Below, piece by piece: positions 55,772 through 64,000 of a DNA stretch of 64,000 nt. Origin of the DNA: Pedobacter kyonggii (GTDB taxonomy: Bacteria; Bacteroidota; Bacteroidia; Sphingobacteriales; Sphingobacteriaceae). Below the pieces are notes generated by a model. The model saw only the letters and a program-made list of their open reading frames with translations. It was not told where the DNA came from and made no database searches. A program made the position numbers and the translations under genes. Within the stretch, counting starts at the first letter, position 1; every line of letters begins with the position of its first letter. The DNA is taken from contig NZ_SIXF01000021.1 of assembly GCF_004310665.1 (NCBI RefSeq), forward strand, positions 1-64,000, in the 5' to 3' direction.

Positions 55772-58700
55772 TTAAAGTCCAATATTAATACCAAAAACAA
55801 ACATTTTTGAAGTTGGATAACCATCACCCCCTTCAGGATCATAACCTTTATATTTGGTTACGGTTAACAGGTTCCTACCGGTAACATAAACACGTAGATT
55901 GCTTAATTTCGCCTTTTTCATAAAGTCCTGCGTAAAATTATAGGCCAGCGTTAAGGCCGACATCCTTAAATAAGATGAATTCTGTACAGCATAGTCGGTT
56001 TCTCCAACACTATAACGGCCACTTCCGGTATAAGCTCTCGGAATGTTGGATTCAGTGTTTGCCGGTGTCCAGCGGTTAAGTTCGTCTTCATGGCCCGAAT
56101 ATTCACCTGTTCCGTTTAATAGGCCTTCGTAAAGTCCGCTGATGGCCTTGCCACCATAACTATAATTGAAAACCGCGTTCAGTGTAAGATTTTTATAGGT
56201 CACATCGGTAAAGAAACCTCCGTAAAATTTAGGATCTTTTTTCCCTACAACAATACGGTCTGCATCATCTATCTTTTTATCCCCGTTTACGTCAACCGGA
56301 ACAATATCCCCCGGACGAATGGTGCGGCCGCCATAATCAATTCCCTGGACACGTACCATATCAGATTGCTGTGCAATTTTTTCGAACTTATAGGTGTAAA
56401 TAGAATTAAGCGGCTGGTTAAGGAAGAAGTTACCTTCCCTTTGGATCTCCACTCCGGTAAATCCGCCATAATTATAAATGGCATCTACATTACCATAGAG
56501 TTTGGTGATTTTACTTTTATAGGCAGAAATATTGGCGCCCATGTTCCATTTTAAATCCTTGCCATTTAGTATGACGCCGTTAATATTGAAATCGAATCCC
56601 TGATTAAGCAATGAGCCTACATTGGCAATGGTATTATTGAATCCCGATGTGGTTGACAGCGTTCTTCTCATCAACAAGTCGTTGTTGTGGATCAGAAAAT
56701 AATCGGCATTAAAAGTTAGTCTATTATTCAAAATGGCGATATCCAGTCCTAGGTTAAGTTGTTTTTGCTTTTCCCAAACAAGATTCGGATTCCCCAAACG
56801 GCCATCTGACACATAGGTAACAGACCCATTGGTAAATACAGGACGGTAAAGGGAACGGTAGGCAAAATCATCGATTTTCTGATTTCCGGCTATACCGTAA
56901 CCTGCCCGGATTTTAAGCACATTGATCGCTTTGATATTCTTGAAAAAATCTTCGTTTGCAACATTCCATGCTAGTGAAAGTGACGGAAAAAGTCCCCATT
57001 TGTTGCCATTACCAAATTTTGAGGAACCATCGTACCTTCCGGTAAGGGTTGCAAAATATTTATTATCGTAACTGTAATTGAACCTGGCCACGTAGCTGAT
57101 CAGTGAGTTGGTTACAAAATCAGAAGATAACTGGAATTGATCTTTCAGGTAAGCCCCGCCCAGGTATTTGTAAGAAAAATCGTCAGTAGCAAAGCCTGAT
57201 GCATTTACCTGGTTATAATTGTAGTTGTTCTGGCTCAATCCAAAACTCAGGATACCCGAGAAGCTATTTTTGCCAATGGTTTTATCATATGAAATCGAAT
57301 TATCCCACTGCCAGTTTACCCAACTTTCTTTTTTCTGTGTGGCACTGCCGTTGGTCGAGTTTCTAAGCGACTGGCCTAAACTTTTGGGAATGTAGTTGTA
57401 ATAATTTTGATTCCTTACATCAAGGGCTATACTCGAGCGTACGTTTAATCCCGGGATGAGGGTAGCCACAACATAGTTATTGGTTAATAAACGGTTTAAA
57501 TTGCCTTTACCATCAATATTTAAACTTCTGATAGGATTGTATAGATCAGTACTTTGAATACCCTTCCAGCTTAAGTAGGTAATCTGATCATTGATGGGTA
57601 AAAGCGGATTCGCATTGGCAGCGATACCGAACACACCTCCATCGATATAGGATTCTTCGGTGCGGGAGAAATTGGTATTGGTACCAATTTTTAACCAGGG
57701 TTTTATTTTCTGATCGAGATTAATCTGACCGCCATAACGTTTATAGTTGGAGGTTTTCAGCAGCCCCATTTGATCAGTGTAATTAAAACTCACATATACC
57801 GCACCATCCGGACCGCCTTTAGAAAATGTTGCCGTATGGTTTTGTTGTATAGCCGTGCGGGTAATTTCATCGAGCCAGTTGTAGGATTGTCCGCTACGGT
57901 ACACACCCAGTTCATCCTGACTGAATGCTACAGAGTTTGTACCCAACAATGAATTGATATATGTCTGACGGTCTGCAGTCGGATTATCGTCCATATATTT
58001 GTTGGCATAAGCATCGATACGTAAATCGGCAATCTGCTGGGCATTTAGGTATGGAATGTTTTTGTTGAACGACTGTACGCCATACCACCCATTGTATTCT
58101 ATTTTCCCATCGCCATTTTTGGCCCTTTTAGTGGTAATAAGCACCACACCGTTCGCACCTCTTGAACCATATATTGCAGTTGCAGATGCATCCTTTAAAA
58201 TGTCGATACTTGAAATATCGTCAGGGTTGATGGTATTTAATGCCTCTTCGATCACCAGACCATCTACAACATAAATAGGGTTTGAACCATATTGTATAGA
58301 GTTGTTTCCGCGCACCTTAATGGATACAGCGCCACCGGGCCTGGGATCATTACTCTGCACCAACACGCCGGCAACACGCCCTTGAATGGCCTGATTGATA
58401 TTGGTTACGGGCATTTCTTTAATTACCTTTTCTCCAACACTGCTTACCGAACCTGTCAGATCGCCCTTTTTAATGGTTGCTCCCACTACAGTAACTTCCT
58501 GAAGTTCGCTTGTTGTGGCCACCAAAACGATATTCATGCCCGCAGCCGCCGGCCGTTCAGTACTGCCATAACCAAGGGAAGAAAAAACAAGGATAGCACC
58601 TGTTGGAACTTTGAAACTGAATTTACCATCCGGATCAGTAGAGGTTGCTGTCGTAGCTCCTTTTACTTTGACAGAAACACCTGGGATGGACATTCCATCA

Positions 58701-58828
58701 TCTTTACCCGTAACTTTCCCTGATGCTGTTACCAGCTCCTGGGCCGAAAGCTGGCTACCTTGTATTAACGCCAAAAACATCAGTAAAGGCGCCATTTTGG
58801 GCAAGGATTTTACAATATAATTTAACAT
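55772..58828 (-). CDS. SusC/RagA-family TonB-dependent transporter, PUL 3
   Basis: 1018 residues. Signal to about residue 30 (APLLMFLALIQGSQLSAQ), carboxypeptidase-like domain (ASGKVTGKDDGMSIPGVSVK), linker LQEVTVVGATIKKGDLTGSV, plug (INQAIQGRVAGVLVQSNDPR, IKVRGNNSIQYGSNPIYVVD, ILKDASATAIYGSRGANGV), and barrel ending KMFVFGINIGL. There is no STN domain. It is the first gene of PUL 3, with a 520-bp region upstream in which I found no exact consensus promoter and no regulator gene. Confidence 0.95.
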   Translation of the reverse strand: MLNYIVKSLPKMAPLLMFLALIQGSQLSAQELVTASGKVTGKDDGMSIPGVSVKVKGATTATSTDPDGKFSFKVPTGAILVFSSLGYGSTERPAAAGMNIVLVATTSELQEVTVVGATIKKGDLTGSVSSVGEKVIKEMPVTNINQAIQGRVAGVLVQSNDPRPGGAVSIKVRGNNSIQYGSNPIYVVDGLVIEEALNTINPDDISSIDILKDASATAIYGSRGANGVVLITTKRAKNGDGKIEYNGWYGVQSFNKNIPYLNAQQIADLRIDAYANKYMDDNPTADRQTYINSLLGTNSVAFSQDELGVYRSGQSYNWLDEITRTAIQQNHTATFSKGGPDGAVYVSFNYTDQMGLLKTSNYKRYGGQINLDQKIKPWLKIGTNTNFSRTEESYIDGGVFGIAANANPLLPINDQITYLSWKGIQSTDLYNPIRSLNIDGKGNLNRLLTNNYVVATLIPGLNVRSSIALDVRNQNYYNYIPKSLGQSLRNSTNGSATQKKESWVNWQWDNSISYDKTIGKNSFSGILSFGLSQNNYNYNQVNASGFATDDFSYKYLGGAYLKDQFQLSSDFVTNSLISYVARFNYSYDNKYFATLTGRYDGSSKFGNGNKWGLFPSLSLAWNVANEDFFKNIKAINVLKIRAGYGIAGNQKIDDFAYRSLYRPVFTNGSVTYVSDGRLGNPNLVWEKQKQLNLGLDIAILNNRLTFNADYFLIHNNDLLMRRTLSTTSGFNNTIANVGSLLNQGFDFNINGVILNGKDLKWNMGANISAYKSKITKLYGNVDAIYNYGGFTGVEIQREGNFFLNQPLNSIYTYKFEKIAQQSDMVRVQGIDYGGRTIRPGDIVPVDVNGDKKIDDADRIVVGKKDPKFYGGFFTDVTYKNLTLNAVFNYSYGGKAISGLYEGLLNGTGEYSGHEDELNRWTPANTESNIPRAYTGSGRYSVGETDYAVQNSSYLRMSALTLAYNFTQDFMKKAKLSNLRVYVTGRNLLTVTKYKGYDPEGGDGYPTSKMFVFGINIGL

Positions 58829-59350
58829 AAAAAATATATTTGATTAGTGTGGTTAAATTTACAATGAAAATAAAATAGGATAAATGGATAATCACCACCA
58901 AAACATAGACAATATGATCACATCAATCTGGGTATAGAATTATCAGGCAGAATAGGCCTGAATAAAGCGAAATGTGCTCCAAACCACTATATTTAAAATC
59001 TAAGTCCCCGAGGGAATCTGTGATTGCGAAGGCTATATTCAGACTGACGGTTTAAAAAAAGATATTTGGTTCGTCCCTTTTAGTCGTATAATCCTGCTCC
59101 TGAGTAAGATTCGCCCCTTGTTTACATTAAGTTTTGCAGATAAGTACCTACAGCGCACAGCTGTATGGGAGCCTCAACGGAACAGTTAATTTTTTAAAGA
59201 TTTACGCATATTTAAAGAAATGTAGCAACCAGAACCTTTACCAACCACCTATAAACATTCAAATCATTAGTTTCCCAACCTTCCCCTCACCATCATCTTA
59301 CACCCCTGACCTCCCGATCAGAACAGCACCAAATCCCCAAGAACACTCCG
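58829..59350. other. gene-free region upstream of PUL 3 susC
   Basis: No credible gene on either strand. The promoter of the PUL 3 operon should lie in its left part, but only partial CAAA elements are visible on the plus strand and none has the required partner spacing. The right part, close to the repeat and IS110 element, is low-complexity and shows nothing specific. Confidence 0.4.
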
Positions 59351-59516
59351 CGGCCTGAGCAGGTAATATTTAAAAAAACTAAATTGATTAAATCACCATT
59401 GATGTCTAAATTTGTTAAAAAGCGACCGGAACTGCCAATATTGAATAAACCGGATTTGAAATCAAGTCCCATCAAAATTTTAATCGGTTCATCACGATTA
59501 TCGGGAAAAGACTTAA
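59351..59516 (+). repeat. 166-bp dispersed repeat, copy 2
   Basis: Matches 26867-27032 from CGGCCTGAGCAGG to GGGAAAAGACTTAA. Here the internal frame stays open from ATG 59402 (MSKFVKKRPELPILNKPDLK) and ends after about 50 codons as GKTHQLARGLIS, diverging from copy 1 after the shared GKDL. It is probably the 5' end of a lost gene. The IS110 element lies directly downstream and may have interrupted it. Confidence 0.65.
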
Positions 59517-59586
59517 GCGCGTGTTCAGGAAAGACCCATCAGCTAGCAAGAGGCCTGATAAGTTAATGGTCAGCACAGATTAAATG

Positions 59587-59651
59587 AACGGTCAGGTGAG
59601 TCAGGCTTATTGCTTAGGTAAGACCTAAATTGTAGAAAACACCTGGCCGTT
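59587..59651 (+). ncRNA. candidate bridge RNA segment of the IS110 element
   Basis: Upstream of the transposase, AACGGTCAGGTG (59587-59598) pairs fully with CACCTGGCCGTT (59640-59651), 12 bp with one G-U. Inside sits a perfect hairpin, TTAGGT (59614-59619) with ACCTAA (59623-59628). IS110 elements encode a bridge RNA with stem-loops from this non-coding end that guides target and donor recognition. The structure is seen; its role is inferred from the family. The guide loops cannot be assigned without the element borders. Confidence 0.55.
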
Positions 59652-59677
59652 TAAGATGGGAAATAAAACCGTCACCT

Positions 59678-60730
59678 ATGGATACATTGAATAAGACAAA
59701 AAGCTATGTCTATTTCATCGGGATCGACATATCAAAAGAAACCCTGGATATCGCTGTCATGGTTCGGAGATCTATTTTGGTCCACAATACCATATCCAAT
59801 GAACCAAAAGCGATCAAGGATCATATGGTAAACCTGAAAGCTTCTTTGAAGTTTACCACCAGAAATGCCGTTGTTGGCATGGAAGATACAGGAATCTATG
59901 GCAATCACCTGATCAACAAACTGAAGACACTTAAAATCGATACTGTCGTCGACTCCCCTCTTCGCGTTAAAAATTCTTTGGGCCTAATCAGGGGCAAAAC
60001 CGATAAAAAAGATGCTGAAAGAATCGCGCTGTACCTCTACAAATCCAGGGACATATTAAGATTAAGAGTACCAAAGCGGCCGATCATCGAACAGCTGGCC
60101 GGTTTATCCACCTTGAGAAAGCGGTTACAATCCCTTCATATCGCTATGCGGGTACCCTTAAAAGAAAATACAGGTTTTGTAAAGAAAGGCCTGATCGAAC
60201 AGAACAACAGACTCTGTTCCAGGAGTATCGATGCACTCAGACTGGATATACAGGATGTTGAAGATTCGATCGAGGCAACATGGAAAGCGGATGAAGAAAC
60301 TAACCGGCTGATGACCCTGATCCAGTCAGTGCCCTGTGTCGGGCCCGTGGTCGCCCTGGAAATCCTCATCTGCACCAACGAATTCAAAAACGTAAGGACC
60401 ATTAAACAGTTTGCATCTTACGCCGGAGTAGCGCCCTTCCCTTATAAATCGGGAACCACAGTCAGTAAGAAAACCCGGACATCAAAGATTGCCAACAAAA
60501 AAATGAAAGCACTACTACATTGCTCCGCCGTTCTAGCCAAAAGGTTTATCCCAGACATCAAGGCTTACTATCACCGTAAAATGGATATAGAAGGAAAACA
60601 CAAAATGTCAGTACTCAATGCAATCCGATTAAAAATCGCTGCAAGGGTATATTCCTGTGTAAAAAACAATAGATTGTATGAAAAAAAACATGAATACAGA
60701 CCGACTACCGATCTTGACCTGCCGACTTGA
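59678..60730 (+). CDS. IS110-family transposase (DEDD recombinase)
   Basis: 350 residues, intact. The N-terminal RuvC-like DEDD domain has D17 in FIGIDISKETLD, E69 in VVGMEDTGIYG, and D109/D112 in RGKTDKKDAERIAL. The central region is a coiled segment. The C-terminal Tnp domain contains the helix-hairpin-helix-like SVPCVGPVVALEIL and the predicted nucleophilic Ser in SYAGVAPFPYKSGTTVSKK (S258). All key residues are present, so the enzyme is probably active. Start at ATG 59678, 26 bp after the candidate bridge-RNA stem. The coding strand is opposite to the PUL genes. Confidence 0.93.
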   Translation: MDTLNKTKSYVYFIGIDISKETLDIAVMVRRSILVHNTISNEPKAIKDHMVNLKASLKFTTRNAVVGMEDTGIYGNHLINKLKTLKIDTVVDSPLRVKNSLGLIRGKTDKKDAERIALYLYKSRDILRLRVPKRPIIEQLAGLSTLRKRLQSLHIAMRVPLKENTGFVKKGLIEQNNRLCSRSIDALRLDIQDVEDSIEATWKADEETNRLMTLIQSVPCVGPVVALEILICTNEFKNVRTIKQFASYAGVAPFPYKSGTTVSKKTRTSKIANKKMKALLHCSAVLAKRFIPDIKAYYHRKMDIEGKHKMSVLNAIRLKIAARVYSCVKNNRLYEKKHEYRPTTDLDLPT

Positions 60731-61155
60731 CCAGTTAAGACCAATCAAAATAATATTTACGAGATTTCAGAAAGATCTTACAAGCCTTTCCAAAGGTGGG
60801 TAAGTCATTAAATTTTCTCGTGCAACCTATGTTATTTAATGGAAGATTCAGGGCAGTTCGGACATAAATAAATTTTCTGCCGGCTTTGAATGTACATATC
60901 TATCTGATCAGCCTGATTATCTACCGAAATAATCTTAAATACATCAGTAGAAGAGAAAATTAGATTCTTAAGGTTCATTACCCCCTTCAATTATCATAAT
61001 TACCATCAATAGTGGGGAGGATCACTTTCGCTGAAATACACATGCGAGCTTTAAACATAATATTCAATTAATGCGCTGTTAATACGTTTTTGCAAGTTTT
61101 GCAAATAAAATTTCTTTTGAATTCCACTACAGATCCTGGGGAAGCCCTACCGGCA
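60731..61155. other. spacer between IS110 and the ECF sigma gene
   Basis: About 425 bp without a supported gene. It includes the unplaced right end of the IS110 element and the promoter region of the sigma factor gene. A TACG followed by a T run near 61084 resembles but does not match the TAnnTTTG element. The repeated GTTTTTGCAAGTTTTGCAA at 61086-61105 is the only short motif noted. Confidence 0.4.
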
Positions 61156-61677
61156 ATGCTTAGTATTTCTACTTTCGAACTATTATACGGAAGATGGAAT
61201 ACCATATTGCACAGGTATGCGATATATTATCTTCAGGATGAGAATGCAGCCCAGAGTATTGTGAATGACCTATTTCTCCAAATATGGTCTAGCCCCCGTA
61301 ACGTCGAAAACATCAAAAATTACCTCTTCCGCTCCGTTAAAAACGCCTGTCTGAATGAGCTATCGCTTCTAAGAAGAACTCCGCTCAGATATCTCGAAAG
61401 CGAAGAGCTCATCAGGGCATCAGACTCTGTCGTATTTTCCATAAACCCGCAGGTATCTTCAGAAAAACTGGATTTCCTTCAAAAAGTCATATCCACTCTC
61501 CCACCAAGAAGGCAACTGGTATTCAGGATGCATCGGATAGAGGGATTCAGCTATGCAGAAATAGCAGACCTATTAGAGATATCGACCAGAACTGTAGAGG
61601 ACCATTTATCCAAAAGCATGAGTTACATCCATGCGGAATGCAAACATTCAATTTACGAAAAGTTAACTGAAGCTTAA
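61156..61677 (+). CDS. ECF RNA polymerase sigma-70 factor (Bacteroidota FecI-like)
   Basis: 173 residues from ATG 61156 (MLSISTFELLYGRWNTILHR); a TTG at 61090 would add 22 unlikely residues. The sigma-2 region shows YAIYYLQDENAAQSIVNDLF, LQIWSSPRNVENIKNYLFRS and VKNACLNELSLLRR. The sigma-4 region shows LPPRRQLVFRMHRIEGFSYA, EIADLLEISTRTVEDHLSKS. It directs transcription of the downstream receptor locus when freed by its FecR partner, the next gene. The order sigma, FecR, TonB receptor is the classic trans-envelope signalling set. Confidence 0.93.
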   Translation: MLSISTFELLYGRWNTILHRYAIYYLQDENAAQSIVNDLFLQIWSSPRNVENIKNYLFRSVKNACLNELSLLRRTPLRYLESEELIRASDSVVFSINPQVSSEKLDFLQKVISTLPPRRQLVFRMHRIEGFSYAEIADLLEISTRTVEDHLSKSMSYIHAECKHSIYEKLTEA

Positions 61678-61735
61678 TAAAGACGGCCCGTAATTTAGGA
61701 GCCGATTTTTGTCTTTACCCCTGAAGACAACAAAT

Positions 61736-62758
61736 ATGGAAGATCAGATATGGACGGACATGATCAAGAGATTAAATGCCGATGAAACAGCAGAATCAAA
61801 AAGATCATTGGATCGCTGGCTAGCAGAAGACCTAATTAATGCACAGAAATTTGAAGAGGTAAAAACACTATGGTTGTTAAGCGGGCATTTGGAGCCAGAA
61901 ATTACGCAAGTGATCCCGCAACAGCTACGGGAGCAAATAGCTCCTGTAGTACCAATACAGGAAAATTCAAGAACAATAATCAAAAAATTATGGGCCTATG
62001 GGATTGCCGCCAGCCTGGTTATGACGATAGTAATTGCTGGTTTAGAACTTCTTCCATTCAGCAAGGCTGATCACCGGGAACAGATAACCTGGAAAACAAT
62101 CTCTGCAGATGCAGGCAAGGTTATTGCCCTTAACCTGCCAGATGGCTCTAATGTTTGGCTAAATGCAGGCAGCACACTATCCTATCCAGATCATTTCAAT
62201 AGCCAGCACCTACGGAACATCAGACTTTCTGGTGAGGCTTATTTTGAGGTAAAGCATGATAGCCAGCACCCTTTTGTTGTAGAGAGCGATAGTATCAAAA
62301 CCACTGTTTACGGAACAGCTTTTAATGTTAGGGCCTATCCAAATGAGTCAGCTGTTGCTGTAGCAGTTAACTCAGGAAAAATAGGTGTAAATACTAAAAA
62401 TGCGACAGAAACAGCTGATCCCATATTCTTATTGTCAGCGGACAGGTTGATCTACCACAAAACCAGTAAAGCTTTTACCAGATCAAAAATAGCTATCAGC
62501 GACATTAATGGCTGGCAGAAAGGACTTATTGTTTTCGAACAACGTCCAATAAAAGAAGTATTTGATGAACTATCAAGGCGGTTCAATGTCGATTTTTCTA
62601 CCGATCGACTCTCCAATGGCTCCTGCAAGCTAACGGCCAGATTTGAGAACAAGCCGCTCTCTGTCATTTTAAAGACACTACATACCGCTATGAACATAAC
62701 ATCAAACCAGATCAATGGAACTATTTATGTAGAAGGAGGCACAATATGTAAAGAATAA
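61736..62758 (+). CDS. FecR-family anti-sigma factor
   Basis: 340 residues from ATG 61736 (MEDQIWTDMIKRLNADETAE); a TTG at 61709 is a weaker alternative. The N-terminal cytoplasmic sigma-binding region is followed by one membrane helix (~86-106, WAYGIAASLVMTIVIAGLEL). The periplasmic FecR domain (~118-215) shows DAGKVIALNLPDGSNVWLNA, GSTLSYPDHF, RLSGEAYFEVKHD and TTVYGTAFNVRAY. The C-terminal DUF4974/STN-like domain shows PIKEVFDELSRRFNVDF and LSVILKTLHTAMNI. It senses the loaded TonB receptor through its STN domain and releases the sigma factor. It lies 58 bp after the sigma gene. Confidence 0.93.
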   Translation: MEDQIWTDMIKRLNADETAESKRSLDRWLAEDLINAQKFEEVKTLWLLSGHLEPEITQVIPQQLREQIAPVVPIQENSRTIIKKLWAYGIAASLVMTIVIAGLELLPFSKADHREQITWKTISADAGKVIALNLPDGSNVWLNAGSTLSYPDHFNSQHLRNIRLSGEAYFEVKHDSQHPFVVESDSIKTTVYGTAFNVRAYPNESAVAVAVNSGKIGVNTKNATETADPIFLLSADRLIYHKTSKAFTRSKIAISDINGWQKGLIVFEQRPIKEVFDELSRRFNVDFSTDRLSNGSCKLTARFENKPLSVILKTLHTAMNITSNQINGTIYVEGGTICKE

Positions 62759-62763
62759 AAAAA

Positions 62764-62786
62764 CCGCTTCCGGACGAGGGAAACGG
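62764..62786 (+). promoter_or_regulatory. small hairpin between fecR and the TonB receptor gene
   Basis: CCGCTTCC and GGAAACGG form an 8-bp stem with one mismatch over a 7-nt loop, right after the FecR stop codon. No T run follows. It could lower read-through into the receptor gene or be incidental. Confidence 0.3.
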
Positions 62787-62867
62787 CTCTGATGCTCATA
62801 CGCTGGCTACGAACCTGCGCCTTGAGAAAATAATGAATAAATCTGAAATTTAAACACACCCAAATTT

Positions 62868-64000
62868 ATGAAAAAATTTAGTGGGGCTGACGGCCTTATG
62901 AAATTAATTATGCGAACAAGCTTAATATATGCTACACTTTCTATTGTTTTTCTCCAACTTCTGCAGGCCGCGGCGGTAAGCGGACAGGTAGGTCTGGATA
63001 GAAAGATCAGCTTAACCGCAAATAACATTGCTTTTGCAGATCTGCTCAAACAGATAGAACAAAAAACCGGAGTAAGCTTTATTTATACCAACAACGAACT
63101 CAATAGGGAGAAAATCTCGGTAAAACAGCACGAAAAAACCGCACGGACAATCCTCTCTCCTGTTCTGGAACATTATAGCTTAACGATGGTTGAAGACGGC
63201 ATGACGGTTATCCTAAAACACAAAATACAGAAAAAAGCCATCGTTAAACCAGGCTCCATTGTAGGTTATGTCCGGGATAAAGAAAATAGAAAAACACTGC
63301 CATATGCCACTGTTACCTTAAAAAGTACTGGACAGAAAGTAATAACAGATGTGAACGGCTACTTTATTATAGACAATATAAAGCCTGGCGAGGTTATTTT
63401 AACGGTAAACTATATTGGCTATAGCACCATGGCTTATACCATTGCTGTTGGAGATGGAAAACCATCAAGCATAGATCTATTTCTTTCTGCAGAGAGCAAC
63501 GATATGAAAGGTATCACAATCAGTGGTATACGCCGTGGCGAAGCAGTTGCCTTAAGCAATATGCGCAATGCAGACAATATAAAATATGTATTGTCGGAAG
63601 AGCAGATAGAACGTTTTCCTGATGCGACCGTAGGTGAGGCCATGCAGCGTGTACCGGGAATTGCTATGGACTACAGCTATGGCCTTCCGCGCAATATTAT
63701 CATCAGGGGACTAGATCAATCAATGGGCTCGGTAACATTAAACGGGAACAGATTACCCTCTACCTCTACAAGCTCAAGAGAAGTTGACCTTAACGGCATC
63801 CTATCATCAACGGTTGAGGCTATAGAAGTAAACAAAACCTTAACACCCGATATGGATGCCGATGGAACTTCAGGTTCGGTCAATATTATTTCCAAAACCC
63901 CAAAAAAGGGAGAAAAACAGCTAAATTTAAAGGGATCTTTTGGACATAATTTCTTATTGGATAAACAGAACATTGATGGCTCGCTCACTTACGGAAAAAG
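62868..64000 (+). CDS. TonB-dependent receptor with STN signalling domain (partial, 3' end outside)
   Basis: The first 377 codons from ATG 62868. Signal region to about residue 39 (LIYATLSIVFLQLLQAAAVS). STN domain (~45-110): ISLTANNIAFADLLKQIEQK, TGVSFIYTNNELNREKISV. Carboxypeptidase-like domain (~130-215): GSIVGYVRDKENRKTLPYAT, VTLKSTGQKVITDVNGYFII. Plug: RFPDATVGEAMQRVPGIAMD, RNIIIRGLDQSMGSVTLNGN, LSSTVEAIEVNKTLTPDMDA. It lacks the SusC LKDASATAIYG motif, so it is a receptor of the non-SusC class. The STN domain and position after sigma/FecR show it is the sensor of that system. The frame is open to the window end. Confidence 0.92.
   Translation, partial: MKKFSGADGLMKLIMRTSLIYATLSIVFLQLLQAAAVSGQVGLDRKISLTANNIAFADLLKQIEQKTGVSFIYTNNELNREKISVKQHEKTARTILSPVLEHYSLTMVEDGMTVILKHKIQKKAIVKPGSIVGYVRDKENRKTLPYATVTLKSTGQKVITDVNGYFIIDNIKPGEVILTVNYIGYSTMAYTIAVGDGKPSSIDLFLSAESNDMKGITISGIRRGEAVALSNMRNADNIKYVLSEEQIERFPDATVGEAMQRVPGIAMDYSYGLPRNIIIRGLDQSMGSVTLNGNRLPSTSTSSREVDLNGILSSTVEAIEVNKTLTPDMDADGTSGSVNIISKTPKKGEKQLNLKGSFGHNFLLDKQNIDGSLTYGK

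Larger units (their letters stand above)
59520..60780 (+). mobile_element. IS110-family insertion sequence (ends approximate)
   Basis: Contains an intact IS110-type recombinase gene and, before it, a structured non-coding segment typical of the IS110 left end. The family has few or no inverted repeats, so the borders cannot be set from this copy alone; the values given are estimates. The homology of the flanking repeat to its other copy stops near 59516, close to the presumed left end. Confidence 0.6.

Noticed and set aside
58829-59350. Consensus promoter for PUL 3 susC
   Set aside because: CAAAACAT-like sequences are present but miss the TA of the -7 element and lack a spaced -33 box.

Overview
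The window reads as a chromosome segment of a free-living, glycan-degrading Bacteroidota, most like Pedobacter or another Sphingobacteriaceae. The support is three SusC/SusD pairs, the Bacteroidota promoter type (TTTG, 19 nt, TAnnTTTG), an ECF sigma/FecR/TonB receptor set, a 7TMR-DISM sensor, DUF5107 and F5/8-type surface lipoproteins. The species cannot be fixed from sequence alone. I saw no rRNA, tRNA or CRISPR array.

Left part (1-11317) is accessory DNA. It starts inside the end of an IS21-like element (five 21-bp terminal repeats). A 2134-aa SpvB/FG-GAP/RHS protein on the minus strand follows, with a unique C-terminal tail and no evident immunity gene. Next come a truncated outer-membrane barrel gene and an ISL3-type element whose inverted repeats (8011-8031 and 10212-10232) enclose both a split ISL3 transposase and a divergently transcribed IS630-like HTH protein.

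PUL 1 (11318-26734, minus strand): a 7TMR-DISM membrane sensor fused to the zinc-ribbon/HTH part of an IS1595-type transposase, then SusC, SusD, a PL14/PL20-like lyase lipoprotein, a GH2, an alginate-lyase-family (PL5/PL38-like) lyase, a GH88 unsaturated uronyl hydrolase and a GH30. The two lyases plus GH88 point to a uronate-rich polysaccharide such as a glucuronan. The SusC promoter matches consensus exactly and has a near-perfect palindrome just upstream of its -33 box.

A short decayed stretch (26735-28599) separates it from PUL 2 (28600-50305). PUL 2 has SusC, SusD, two surface-binding lipoproteins, GH95, aldose 1-epimerase, GH97 and GH36 in one minus-strand operon closed by a terminator at 33566-33598. 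A second unit with its own consensus promoter encodes a sugar porter and a DUF5107/TPR protein. A divergent AraC regulator sits beyond SusC. The enzymes fit an alpha-galactoside carrying L-fucose or L-galactose.

PUL 3 (50536-58828, minus strand) has SusC, SusD, a lipoprotein TIM-barrel sugar isomerase-like protein and a PQQ sugar dehydrogenase/PKD/cytochrome c fusion. It has no glycoside hydrolase and no obvious regulator, which suggests oxidative glycoside processing.

Right part (58829-64000) holds a diverged copy of a decayed sequence also present at 26867-27032 and an IS110-family transposase preceded by a structured segment that is a good bridge-RNA candidate. It ends with an ECF sigma factor, a FecR anti-sigma factor and the start of an STN-containing TonB-dependent receptor that runs off the window.
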